From: Mansonella perstans
Taxonomy: Eukaryota > Nematoda > Chromadorea > Rhabditida > Onchocercidae
Direction of reading: 5' to 3'
DNA: 64,000 bases
Assembly: GCA_037074765.1 (NCBI GenBank)
Contig: JBAMDO010000061.1
Location: 62,001-126,000, forward strand
The position numbers and the translations under genes are program-made. The notes beneath the pieces were generated by a model. The model was not told the origin of the DNA and did not search any database. It saw only the letters and a program-made list of their open reading frames with translations. Of the stretch, positions 1 to 12,600 are shown piece by piece (the first letter of the stretch is position 1; every line of letters begins with the position of its first letter).

Positions 1-107
1 GCAGTAACATTTGCAGTAATAGCACTATTGAGATTTCCATTTAGTGGAACGTCGGTAGTTAAAGCGAAAAGAGCAGCAAAAATTATTTGCCAAAAATATT
101 CGATCAT
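1..107 (-). CDS. 5' end of an unidentified secreted or membrane protein gene (partial)
   Basis: The reading frame opens with ATG at 107-105 and runs off the left edge, giving 35 codons. The N-terminus MIEYFWQIIFAALFALTT has a short acidic start, a hydrophobic core and small residues near position 17, and so looks like a cleavable signal peptide; the following segment contains a possible N-glycosylation site (ANVT). A splice-acceptor-like cttttcag-type sequence lies 17 bases upstream of the ATG, matching the spliced-leader arrangement of the other genes here. The family cannot be named from so short a piece. The reading frame could still be chance, but signal peptide plus acceptor together make a real gene start more likely than not. 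Confidence 0.5.
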   Translation of the reverse strand, partial: MIEYFWQIIFAALFALTTDVPLNGNLNSAITANVT

Positions 108-124
108 TTTACTTTTCTCTTTTC

Positions 125-135
125 CTGAAAGTTTT
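125..135 (-). promoter_or_regulatory. Putative trans-splice acceptor of the left-edge gene
   Basis: Read on the minus strand the sequence is aaaactttcag, ending 17 bases before the ATG at 107. No 5' exon is evident, so a spliced-leader acceptor is the simplest reading; a cis-spliced 5'UTR intron is the alternative. Confidence 0.4.
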
Positions 136-159
136 CTTGTTTTCTTTGATACTCATTAA

Positions 160-460
160 AGATCTTAGGATATATCAGTACTGCTTATGAATTGTAATAT
201 AATGATGCAGACAGTACTATGCATGCTACAGGTCATACTTGCAGCAAAGTTCATTTTTCATTGTTAGAGTGACAGGTATGAAACTAAATTCCAACCTTGA
301 TAATACGGTCTTTTGCAAGTCATCTGCAAATGTCTCCGAAAACTGCCAGAATGTAACAAAGCGACACTTTTTGATGTATTTGGAAGAATAGTACTGCATC
401 TCTGGAATTCACCAGAACTAGCAATGAGATTACCATAATAAAATGATGGTAATATATGAT
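160..460 (-). repeat. Left arm of a diverged long inverted repeat
   Basis: The reverse complement of this segment aligns over about 300 bases with 3700-4015 on the plus strand. Shared blocks include agttctggtgaattc, gctttgttacattctggcag and ttttcggaga, separated by substitutions and short indels; by eye most positions agree. The two copies point in opposite directions around about 3.2 kb. The arm ends just upstream of the left-edge gene start and may carry part of its promoter. It could be a terminal inverted repeat of an old element or two unrelated insertions of one dispersed repeat. Confidence 0.8.
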
Positions 461-539
461 CAAATAGTGACTGACGTATGAGCACCAGCAAAAAACAGCG
501 ACATGAGATAAAAGCATTATTTCCCATTCAACATATTAT

Positions 540-3500
540 TGACATCTTATGAAAGTACTCTTTTTGAATTATGATTAAAGTATTAGTCAAATTATTGCAT
601 AAAATTTACTTTTAATTAATAAGAATGAAAAACCAGTAGTAATAAATTAACTAATAATAGCTGGTAACGCTTCATTGACAATAGTTTAACAAATTTTTTT
701 TTTTGAAAACCAATACTGAATAATTGGAATGGAAAAATGAAGAGTTTAAATTTTTTAATAGCGTAAGAAAAAAAAGGAACCGTGTCACATCATTTATTTT
801 GTCGAGCATTGAAAAAGTAGACGATACGATGGAATACTCATTTTGAAGTCAAACATACAAATGAACGAATAGAAAAAAACCATTATCATGCGCCATAAAA
901 TTTCTGATATTATATTGACGAAATTAATGATCCAAAAGAAGGGGGAAAAATTAAATTACCTTTTTAAAAGTGTATTTCTGACCTTTATTTCCTTTTTTTT
1001 GATAAATTTATAGTTCAATTTGTACAATTTAATTATTAGTTGGTTTTTTTTTAAAAAATTTTCACTTTTATCAAGATATAAACAAGAAGAATGATTCAGC
1101 AGCGATATTCAATCTTATGGAACTAAATATATTATACAGAAGAGAGGGGGGAACAGGAAGAGAGACCATAATGTTAAGGTTAAATTTAACACTGCTCCTA
1201 GTCATTCTTCTCTTTTAATAAGTAAAATTTAAATTTAATTCGCTATTTTCGCTGTAATTGGACAAAAATGTAGGAAAGTGGAGTCTACTTTTCTGAAGTG
1301 ACATTTTAAATATACGAAATTAAAATTAAATCATTTTTGTTGATATCGAAAAGTAAGTATTTAATTGCATGTTGGGAATTTCATTTCTCTGATAATTTAA
1401 GTAAACATGATGAATTAATTAACCAAATAATCTTTTTTCTTTCCGACACATTACCAGTTGTTGTTCAATTAATGGCAGTACAATTTTATAATAAAGTTAG
1501 TGCTTGTGATCAAAGTGGAATTAATTTAATTAATTGAAAGTTAAATGATGCAAAATTGGAATGCAATTTTGATATTTGGAATGCATTTTGGAATGCAATA
1601 AAAAGAAGAAAAACATTGAAAAAGTCGAGAAAAAAATATTAAACTGATAATCCATCGTTCATTGTGACAACTGCAGAGAAGATTTCGAACGAAGATTTCA
1701 TGCATGAAATACGTTGGAATCAAATTGTATAAATAATAAAAAAAATAATAATAATAAAGGATTATGTAATTCAATGAGTCATTAACCTGGCTTGCAATCG
1801 ACAAGCATGCATGATTTGGTTCATTGCAATTGCAAAGTTTAGAAATATTTCATTGACGAGTAGCTACGGGCAAATTGCATAATAAATGTGCGAACAATTT
1901 ATAACTCTGACTTTTTTATTGCTGAATAGTCTCGCAACCATTAAAATGCTTCTTTGCAAAAAATGGAACAAATGGAAAATTGTAATATAGTAAAAAAAAA
2001 TTCTCAATTTTGATTGAAATTGTAAAAAGAATTTCCGATTCCTTTCCGCCTGCATTCAAACACCAATCCATTGCATTTTATTTCTGTTTCTGTTTATAAA
2101 AAAGATTTAAATTACTCTGCCTTATTGCTACAAGAAAAAAATTCATTTTGTTCCGTAATGTGGAATGGGAAATATGAATTGAATTGGATCGCAAATGAAA
2201 TACTCGCAAGTTAAAAAGTGTGATATCTGAACCAGAAATTCGTATTTACGGCTGATTTTTCGAAACTCAAATGAAATGCCATTAATCAGGAAACGTTGAA
2301 AAAAAAAATTGGGAATAAGTGACGAGATGATCAATTAGTAAAATTGTTGTGCTCAGGGAAGATATCCTAAAATCAAGTTAAGCATAGGTTAAAACTGTAA
2401 AACTTCCCACTTTGTACCACTGTATTATAAATTAATAATTTAAAGTGAAATAATTAAGAAGTCAAATGATGTGTTACGCGAATTTCACTTTTTCCTGAAT
2501 TATTACGAATTATTCATCTAATACTTCATACTTGCTTAACATTGGGTATTAGAGAGAAATTTTCCAGCTATGCAAATGCCAGACAAAGAAACACATCCAC
2601 TTATTCCGTCTGTGTTTGAGGGTCTCGGACATATCTGCTGTCTCAAATTCCATCAACTGCGGAACTCTGGATATTGGTCAACATAGGTGGATACTTATTC
2701 TTGCAACTATTTATCGAGACATTTTTAGTGGGATTCAATTGAGATCTAGTAACAAATCGAAGAATGATGCATTCTTCAAGAATCGTTCCAACTGAATTAA
2801 TCAAGCCTCACACTGTATTTTAGCCGATTCAAATCAAATAATCAGAAATTAGAAAGTTTTCTTCTTTTTCCGATAAGTGAATAAGTTTATATTAAATCGT
2901 TATTTTATTTCAAACTTCAGTTTTTTTTGCAATGATATTCATCCATACATCAAAGTTTAAAATGATATAATCTAAGTACATAGAAAAAAAGAAATTTTTC
3001 CTTCCTTATGGAAACATATATTACGATAACAAATAATAATTGGCTATGAAGAACCACCATGAATACTTATCTGATCATACACTAATTCTATTCCCACTGA
3101 TTTTTTAATGAAGATTTTGTAAGTGACTGAATATGCGTAAAAGGTTGAAATGACAGAATACATATAACAGACAATATCAATAATAATCTGAACACAAAAG
3201 CAAATTTAAAAACTGAAATATGTTTTACTTGTTTCAATTTTCGGCAACCAAAACCACAGAAATATCATCGGTGATTCAATACAGTATAGATTGTATATAA
3301 TTATAAAATTCGTCCAATTTAAATATCTCAAAAAGTATGACAATGCTTTTTTCGCATATCACTCAAGCTTCTCACTGATTTACAGACATCAGGAACACCA
3401 ATTTAAAAAGCCAAAATCCCAATCCATTAGTTTATGAGGTAGACTTGAAATATTAATAAATCTCTGTAAGCAAATGTTTTTAAAGTATCTCCTCAGCATT

Positions 3501-3690
3501 TTAAAACATGTTTTCCTGTTTTAAACTGCAAATAGCCTGCATGAACACTTCCAGTAAAAGTAAATCTTGCAAAAAAATATTTCCTCTGTAACTAATCAAT
3601 TTTTATATTTCATAGCATGTCTACTTCCTTTGAGTTATCCAATTCTAATAGTTATTTTATATAACACATCCAAGAAAGATGGTCCCACCT
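540..3690. other. Non-coding stretch between the inverted repeat arms
   Basis: AT-rich sequence with many homopolymer runs. No convincing gene is seen. A patch around 2560-2830 is less AT-rich than its surroundings but carries stops in all frames I read; it could be remnant internal sequence of an element bounded by the two arms. No transposase, reverse transcriptase or integrase motif was recognised. Confidence 0.5.
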
Positions 3691-3699
3691 CACATTTCA

Positions 3700-4015
3700 T
3701 TATCGCTTTATGATGATAATCTCAGCGCCAGTTCTGGTGAATTCTAGGGATGCACTACTATTCTTTACTTCCAAATATATATTAAATATCAAGTGTTGCT
3801 TTGTTACATTCTGGCAGTTTTCGGAGAAATTGCAAGTAACTGAAAGACCATATTATCAGAGTTTGGAATTTAATTACATACGTGTTGTTCTGATTATGAA
3901 AAGTGAGCCTTGCTGTAAGTATCTGATCTGCAGTGTGCATTATATTTATTGCATAACTATCTGCATTATTATTTTACATTTATACGTTGCCCTACTATAA
4001 GATCCTAGAATATCA
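3700..4015 (+). repeat. Right arm of a diverged long inverted repeat
   Basis: Plus-strand partner of 160-460 (see the left arm). It lies about 0.4 kb beyond the 3' end of the Ada2 gene, so it may sit in or near that gene's 3' flank. A minus-strand AATAAA (3945-3950) falls inside it and could serve as a distant poly(A) signal for Ada2. Confidence 0.8.
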
Positions 4016-4052
4016 AGGCAATTTGGGTGAATTTACTGATCTTTTCCCAACA

Positions 4053-4108
4053 TATTCCAACAAATCATCTGGTGATGCTGAGTGTGAATATAACAATGTG
4101 TTGGAATA
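4053..4108. repeat. Short perfect inverted repeat
   Basis: tattccaaca at 4053-4062 is exactly complementary to tgttggaata at 4099-4108, with a 36-base loop. It lies immediately outside the right arm of the long inverted repeat and downstream of the Ada2 stop. It could form a hairpin in the Ada2 3' flank; a 10-base stem can also arise by chance. Confidence 0.5.
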
Positions 4109-4429
4109 GCCTTAGAAGAAAGTCTGATTTTTTTCATGCTCACTGATTAGACTGTCCGGTATCTCCTCTTACCTAAAAAAAACACATTCACTTCAGTAAC
4201 TGAATGGAAAGCATCACAACGACTAATCATCACAACGATTTGCTTCGTCTTTAAGTATTTACACACATTTCCGACGACAAAGTCAAATATATACACACTC
4301 ATAATTTAATATGTGGAAAGATCAGAAAATTAGCGAATATGTGACTTTGGTGTAAACATAATACAGTAACTCGCTAAACTAAATTATATATCAATGGAAT
4401 AAATTTTAACAACGCTGAAAATTGTCAAG

Positions 4430-7400
4430 TTATGAAAAACTTTTCGAATCTTTGATGCTATCCAGTTTAAGATTTTCCAGCATCAAAATCCTTTCATTTA
4501 AACTCGTATAACCTGAAAATGTTATTTGAAATGACTTTCACTAAAATGCGCAATCATTTGTGATCAAAAATTCAAACCAATTTAAAAATGAAGTAAAAAT
4601 TAAGAATTGAAAACTTGAAAAACTTTTTTCGGAAAAAGAAAAAAATATTCTCGAATTACCTGTGATAGCATCAATTAACTGTTTTAATTCAGATTGTCGC
4701 ATTACTTGATAAGTTTTTTTCAGAAAGGAATGAAGTAGATCATCCTGACGTACCGACGCTGAATAATGCTGACTGTGTGTCGAACTTCGACGTGTTTCAT
4801 CTATTTTCTGAAATTTGTACGTTATTCCATAATTACTCTACGGAATTCATTAACACAGAAGTAACGACAACAAAAAATAAACCTGAATCGTATAACATTT
4901 TGTCACGACAAGATTTTTTGATAATTTTTTTCATAAGTTTCTCATCTTTTATTTCTGATTGATCTGGTATTATTGTTGCAGAGACAGTGAAGTGAAATGC
5001 TGGTTAAAGAAAGCAGTTGAAAGGAGCAAAGCGAAGTACTGTTTATAATTGTTACAAGTTATACAAAATGACCACCTTGATTTTATCAAAGAATTTGTTC
5101 ACAAGTTCATATTCTCTAATGGCTGCTTTTTTTGCTCTTCTCTGTTTCAAGATTCGATTATATTTTTGCACCTTCGCTATTTTTACAGCTGAAAAAATAT
5201 CAAATAATGATGTTAAAAACTTGCTAGCTCGATAATACTTATTATTTAACCTGCACATAGACCAGTTTCTATCTTTATTGCTTTTTTCGCTATTTTCTGC
5301 TCAACACTCGTTTTATTCTAGCGTTAGTTATGCCTCCAGATCCAAGTTAATTATACGTTTTTTTACAACGATAAAAGTATCTCACAGAGCATTGAAACCA
5401 CTTTGATAACAGATAATACATTTCAAAGCCAAAAATAAAAAACTTACCACTTTCAAAAGCAGTGTCTTCATCTGCATCAGGCTCTGGTGGCAGTGTTAAA
5501 CGGCTAATTAATTTTTCGGCGTCATTCATGAATTCCTGAAATCAGTATCATTACAGAGGAAAGAAATATCAGATAAAGTAGGTAAGAAAGAGTATAAAAG
5601 GTTGAAGAAATAGAATAAAAGATTTACAAGGATTTTTTGACAAGGACGCTTTGCATCTTGAAAATATTAAAAAATTATAAATAAAAAGGATAAAAGATAG
5701 GATAAAAACATATTCCAACACTGACCCACTCAAAATCCTCTCTTTCTGGCATATACCCCAATAACTGAAGATCGCTATCCTTCAATTTTAAACGTTCTTC
5801 TACTCCGAAAGGAAATAATGGAACATTTGCAAAAAATTGTTCTGGATACAATTCCCGCAACTGCTTCTTCACATCTTCATTTATTTTAATCAGAAGTTTT
5901 CCTTTGTATGCCTCCTAAACAAAGTAAGCTAAAAATATTTTGTTTTGCTTTCTGCAATAAAAATAGAAGCGCATCAAACAAAGAAATCATAAAATGAAGG
6001 CAAATATAGAAACTCATGAAAGAAACCATTGTTCCTTAAATATTGTCATAGAAAAATTTATAAGCTCGTAAGGAACAAAAATAGAACAAAATGTTAAAAA
6101 CAAAGAAAATACCTTCAGAAATAATTTTCCCTTCGAGTCTTTTTTTCGCCTCTTCTTTCGAACGCGCTTCAAGTGCACTACTGGTTTCTTTTTTTCATAC
6201 TTTTGTTCTGATTCAGGCTCTAAAATCTCTTATTACAAATCTTCATTTTTGCTTTCTAATATTTAGTGGTAAATTCTTTTTCTTACGACCATTCATTTTT
6301 ACGAATACATGCATTATCTCCTTGCAAGCTGCGAAAACTTCGCTAATCTTCATGTAAAATACCAGACGAAGAATAATATAATTAAATAACTATCAGAAGT
6401 TAAGTAAACCCTAGAAATTCAAAGTGTAATAGTGAAACAATTAACCATTTCCTTCATCTGCATCTGATGAGATGCGACGAACATGAACATTACGATTACT
6501 GCTTCTCTTCTTCGAACAGGATGTTGTTAACTCGGATTCATAATCACATGAATGACTGCTGTCTGAGTTAGTTGTCACTTCGCCATCGCTCTAAAAATAA
6601 AGTGAAGCAACGATGTTTTAAGCCGATGTTTCACATATATTAGTCGATTGCAAATTAACTTACTTCATCAAAATCACTCACAGAAAGCAATCCTTTCATT
6701 TTTCCTTCGTTATCTATCTGGAAAAAAAAAGTACGCAAAAATAAATTTCAAAAATTGTCAGCTGGGTAAATCATAAAATTTTACATGCTGAACAATAGCT
6801 AACCTTTCCAATCAACATGCTTTCCGAAAGCGACTATTGCCTCTATCATTGTGTAAAAATGAGAAACAGAGAACTCACTCTGAAGAATTCCACAGAACGT
6901 GGTGAATGAGATGGAGTCATGGGATGTGGACCATCATTTTTTTCAAAATTGTGCTCGTGTTCAATACCACTTTCTTTTGCTGAACTCTGTATACGTGAAG
7001 TACTAAATTCATTCTTAAACTTCATCAAAGGCTCTTTGAACTGATCGAACCAGTTTGGATCGTCCAAATTTATAGACTGATTCCAGTTACGAAAAAATTC
7101 AGCAATATCTGAAAAGTAAATAGTTTTGAAAGACTGTTTAACTCTCTATGTGAAACAGAAGAAATGAGCAAACAAAACATACATTGCCAATCTGAACTAT
7201 TTATTTCATGTCCTTGACCAAGCGCATCTAAATCAGATTGTGATAAACTCACTTCTTTATCCCTTTGAATATTGACATATGGCCTGGAAAAAAATGGCAT
7301 CAAAACAAACATAATCTAGTTCGTATAATTTCAAAAAACGTCGGTTAATATTGATAAAATGATTACTAGTCAAAATAATAGAATATAAATCTGCTGAGTG

Positions 7401-9014
7401 AGACATTTTTTCGAGTAACACTAAGCAAAACAAATGTGTGAAGGAAAAAATAAAATTTGAAGGTCAGAAACCAGAAACAAACAGCAGTTGATGTCTAAAG
7501 TCATTTTCCAGCAGTTTAGAGCAACTCAATAATAAGATACTGCAAATCGAACAATTCTGCTCAATGAAATATATCCAGTACTCGATTCCAAGACAAAAAC
7601 TATAAAATAATCCAAATATGAAATATTTTCAAAAAATTACCCTGAACTAACACTTGCTGCATATCGACCAAAAGGTCCACGTATAAAAACTTGATCAAAA
7701 CGTTTCCTCGCATCATCGGCAGTTTTATCGGTATCCAGATCTGCTGCAATTTCTTCCCTGAACGATAAATGATAAAAAAATCGTGAACAGAACAATATAT
7801 AACAATCTAATGACAAAAATTGCTTTCAAATACAACCAACAACATTTATTATTTGATTTCATATAGTTTAAAAATATATTTTAAAATATAAGTGTTTAAA
7901 ATATTTTGAAATATAACTTATAAAAATATAAGTGTAAACTGGAGAATGACAAAATGATGCGACTTATTATTCCACTATACTTCTAGAAGAGTCATGGGAA
8001 TTCTCTAAGATTTGATACGTATAATACTAAAAAGATTATTGCAAACCGGCATCCAATCATCTTCTTATCATACTATCAAGACAGACATACTTCGCAGACA
8101 ATTATATTATTAAATAAAGATTCGCAAACAATTGTATTATTTAATAAAGAATGAAGAATGAAGGGAAAATGGATAAAACTTGAATCTGATCGAAGTATAT
8201 CTATAATTATGTAATAAAATTTTTTCAACAGCTCAAATTGAAACATACCAATTGCCTAATTTGTGCTTATGTGCTGCTTTGATCAATTTCAAATCTTCTT
8301 TCCAACCCCAATGCTTATCAGATGTTGTTGGAAATAATGCAGGTCCTTTACGATCTATAACAGTGTATGCATGTCCACGTTTGTGAGGACCACATTCTGC
8401 ACCCATTCGAAAACACTGTAAACATTATTACTGTTATCATTATTATCATTATTATTTAAGAAGAAAAAGGAAATGTAAAATTCTCATATTTTCCAACGTA
8501 TAACACGCTAATACACTAATTTGTCATATCAATTGCAATGTTCCATTTCTTTTACATCTTTCGATTAAATATATATCTAAATTGAAACAAACTTTACATT
8601 AGCTATAGCGCTATTTATCAGCTTGTAATAATATTCCATTTGAATCAAATAATATTTACACTAAATTTTATCACTATTTTTACATTTCTCAGTTTAACTC
8701 TATAAATTCATTATTAGTTGCAGTAAAAATCTCATTAATAATGAAGTAACGTTCTTTTAAATGCTTAGCAAGTAGGAATAAATCTTTATAAGTTATATCA
8801 TCAAACAGTTAAATTAATTGTTCTATTTTAATAACATCTTTCAATTCTTACGGAAAATATAGCAAAAAAAGGATATAACACATACGGAAACGCATAGTTT
8901 CACGTCAATTCCTTTTTTCTGACAATTATCACATTGAATATACATAAACTTTGCTGGTATCAATGAAATCTCACAGTTACAGCATATGATTTTGTCAGTA
9001 TTCATTTCATCCAT
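4430..9014 (-). CDS. ada-2: Ada2-type transcriptional adaptor (TADA2 family), 13 exons
   Basis: Subunit of GCN5-containing histone acetyltransferase complexes (SAGA/ATAC type) in the nucleus, where Ada2 proteins activate the acetyltransferase. Exons on the minus strand: 9014-8886, 8415-8249, 7757-7641, 7283-7183, 7108-6879, 6717-6664, 6590-6446, 6219-6113, 5914-5726, 5535-5448, 5188-5076, 4807-4660, 4512-4430; phases join to 556 residues. A ZZ finger spans residues 11-58 (C11, C14, C28, C31, C41, C44, H54, H58). A SANT domain covers about 78-128 (WGWKEDLKLIKAA, then GNWEEIAADL). A Ser/acidic stretch is followed by a basic cluster at 332-341 that could be a nuclear localisation signal. The ADA box LGYMPEREDFEW lies at 402-413, followed by NDAEKLISRL. 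Start chosen because an acceptor abuts the ATG; the frame stays open upstream to 9056. The last two exons are least certain, and no C-terminal SWIRM domain is visible. Confidence 0.9.
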
Positions 9015-9024
9015 CTGAAATGTT
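9015..9024 (-). promoter_or_regulatory. Putative trans-splice acceptor of ada-2
   Basis: On the minus strand the sequence aacatttcag ends directly at the ATG (9014). An acceptor touching the initiator codon with no convincing upstream exon is typical of spliced-leader addition in nematodes. Confidence 0.55.
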
Positions 9025-9400
9025 ATCATATGTCTGATTGAATTGATAATTATCAAGTTGTCATTGTTATTTGATCTAACTTCTTATCAATGTTATCAAC
9101 AATGTTTTTGCTGTTGTTGTATTCGAATATTCAAACAAAATTCAAAATAAATTAAATGATCAAATTTACGTACAGGCATACTTGGTAATTTAGCAAACAA
9201 TGTATCACGTACTAAAATGACGAGATAAGGGATTTCCGCTGCTATCGTTTTTCACTGCAAACAATCGTTTACAGAACCACGTCATATCAGCGGAGAAATG
9301 TTTGGATGTTGTCATTTAGTAGGTTTTGTAATTATTTATCTACCAGGTTATTAGTCTGTTTTGGTTATTGGATTGTTGATTTGAAAATTATATTCTTTAC
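9025..9400. promoter_or_regulatory. 5' flank of ada-2
   Basis: No gene seen. The 370 bases lie between the ada-2 start and the degenerate edge of a minisatellite and presumably contain the minus-strand promoter; no specific element could be recognised. Confidence 0.3.
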
Positions 9401-9401
9401 G

Positions 9402-9646
9402 TGCACAGAACTGTCCTTCTTCCATGCACGACTATCAGAATGTCCTTTTTTTTCGTAGTTCAGGAACTATTCTCTTTGCGTAAACAACGCAAGAACTGTC
9501 CTCTTCTTGTTCATAGCTCAAGAACTATCCTCTTCTTGTTCATAGCTCAAGAACTATCCTCTTCTTGTTCATAGCTCAAGAACTATCCTCTTCTTGTTCA
9601 TAGCTCAAGAACTATCCTCTTCTTGTTCATAGCTCAAGAACTATTT
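9402..9646. repeat. 29-bp minisatellite with degenerate left flank
   Basis: Exact 29-base period: aagaacta/gtc begins at 9491, 9520, 9549, 9578, 9607 and, slightly altered, 9636, with ctcttcttgttcatagctc filling each unit. From 9402 to 9490 related but diverged pieces occur (cagaactgtccttcttcc, caggaactattctc), suggesting an older array from which the homogeneous part expanded. Located about 390-630 bases upstream of the ada-2 start. Confidence 0.95.
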
Positions 9647-9649
9647 TTT

Positions 9650-12600
9650 GATATGATGGGAGCTGTTCTTTTCATTAAAATTCGAAAAGTATTATACACA
9701 TGTATGATATGACTGAGCTACTTAACAATTCAAGTCGTACAACCACAATCAACGATGGAAGTTTTGACTCTTGGCTTTTAGCCTGCTTCAAGTTTAGAAG
9801 TATTTTCTGACTTTTAGTAGTTCATAATCTTTTCCATTCTGAGGTTTCCTTTTTTTTCATCTTTATTTATGACACTGTAAAAGAAATTGTTGTCTTCGAG
9901 GAAAAATAGATTTTATTTGATGCAATTAAAATTTCTCATTATTTTGCTTTTCTTTGAATCCTACGTCATTTTCCATGGAAATACTTATTAACATAAAGTG
10001 AAAATTTTTGTTTATCAATTTAGTAATCCTTCAAATACTTTAAATTCGCTTCAGAATATGAGGCGTCCCACTAATATTTTCATATTTTCCCTCCCTAAAA
10101 TGATCTTAGATTCTTTCTCATCCTATCCCAATGAAGTTAATGAGTACCATTGATAACAATAGCATGTGTAAGTTCAGTATTTAAACTCATAAACTCATTA
10201 ATGGAAGTTTGGATTGAACGTTGTGATGAACATGAGGAAATGAATGGCGATAGAGTAGAGTCCAAGCATTAGTGTCTTTAGTCATTCCAAATTTGCTTTT
10301 TTTCAAATTATTTAATCAAAATCATTACTAAGCATCTTTGTTTCTTTTTTTAAATGAATTTTTTTCTTCTAAAATAAAATTTAATTATGTATATATATCC
10401 CAACTTAATTTTACTGCTACTTAATTTTACTACTTAATTTTGTTGGAAAATTCATGCCATCAAGTGAATTATCATTCTTCATATAGATTGGTAATTATTC
10501 GGGATTTTGTTGACTGCGAAGAATTCTAACCAAGACTTGTTTATTTTCTCAAAATTTCTGAGAAAAATTTTCTCCCTCTTAGGATAATAGATTACTTCAT
10601 TAAATGAATTATTAATTGTTTGTTTCGTATAGAGTTTTACGTACTTGTAGTATTCACTAATGACAGTATCACAAACAGCTCATAAAATTATTTATTGTTG
10701 ACGCTATGTTTTTTGTTTTTACATTTCCGTTTCTCTCTTTAATCTTCAACTAAATCCTATATATTGGCTGCTTTCATTTATATTATCGCTAAAAAATGAA
10801 TTAGGATAGCTGGGAGATTTTAAGTCTTCGCCAACAGTTTTCAATGAATTTCTTATTTTTTCTATTTACTCATCTTTCACGCTTCTCTTAGTTATTTTAA
10901 TATATCAAACATCAAACAATATCAAATAATCAAACAATAAAAAAAACTTTTTTCATAATTGACGAATATTAAATTTTAACAAAATTTTCCAGTTTATATC
11001 ATTGAGACAGAAGTTTTAAGTAACGGTTGTGTCCACTTGTACATTTGACCATTTGTTCATTTGGCTATTCGTCCATTTGTGTTTGCAGAGAAGATAATGA
11101 TTTATGTGCGTAACAGCGAATAAATTGTTTCACTGACATTTCTCACAAGGAATCACATAATACTCATCAAGGTGAAAAAGGATAATTTATAATTGTATTG
11201 GTTATGTAAAGAAGGGTAATTTGATCACATATGACATAGTAATGCAATGATTAAAATATACCTAAAAAAGGTAATCATTCAGATATATTATATATAATAT
11301 GTATAAATAAAAATTTATTCATATCCAACTTATAATTTAAAATATTATTCTAATTAAGAAATTGGGTCAGCAAAATGCTTTTCTGCTTCATTTTTCCTTC
11401 TCGGATTCATTTAATTGTGATTTAAATCTACTCATAAAAAATTTCTGAAATTTTTAAATATTCAAGCATTTTAAATTATAAATTTGATATGATTCGCAAA
11501 TAATTCGCAAATGATGAAATTTTATTAGTACCATATGAAATTAATCGATGAGAAAAGTATGATTAGTGCTGAAGATGTTTAGCTGTCAAGGCCTGCTCAG
11601 GGCATGGATTAAATTCAGCGGAGATATTAAGGCGAAATAACTTCTTGTGACCATTCAGTTGACCTCTTTGGAATAATCGTTCACTTCATGATCATTTATT
11701 TGTTGTTGACGATAAAAGGTAAAAGCTATACAGAGCTTTTAAATGTGCAAAGAAGGTCAGAAACACACTGATCGTCGATCGACTCATAAAACAAACGATT
11801 CCGATATGCAACATTCAGGGTTTTAAAATCCCAAATACAATGCAAAACTAACACAACATTATGTATAATCTAATTTATGAAATAATTTTAAAAAGATCTG
11901 AAAACTAATTTATGAAATATCAATCATTCCATTTAATTAGGACATAAATCTATTCGTAAAAAATTTTTGAAAATTTGAAAAATTTCTGCTTTTTGCAGAA
12001 ACATCAACCATTTCTATCATTTATTTTTTTATTGAAATTTTGTTTTAAAATCCTCAACTTTTAAATAATTTTTTACATGGCAGAATTTTTAAAATATTTG
12101 TTAAAATTTTTCATGTCTGTATTTTATATGTTTTCACTAGTAAATAAAATATCAAAAAGTGATGATAGTAATAATTTGAATTTAAAAGCTAATAAATATT
12201 TAGTTTATAAATGGAGACTTCTATCGATAAGACTTGGGTCGACTCATACTCGCTGCATATACACATTTCATATCATCAATTACATCATTTACAATGCTAT
12301 TTTTATTAAGTATAGCATTCGTTAAATATTACAATTGTGTCGAATAAAATATTCAAATTAATTAATTCACTGCATATTAGTGAAAAGCTTATAAATTTCA
12401 TCAAAATTTCAAATTTTAAATTTTGGTTATTTTTATTTCATTAAGCTTTTACAAAAATTTCCGAGAAATAAAGAAATTTAATTGATATCATTTGCTTAAA
12501 TTGCAGTAAAAAAATACTTCTTAAATTAATCGATTTTTTTCACTAAATATAAAAATTTCAGACTTAAATAAATTTAGCTTGAGAATTTATGCCTTCATTA

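Noticed and set aside
4777..4962. Plus-strand open frame at the end of ada-2
   Set aside because: It is antisense to an ada-2 exon and matches no family.
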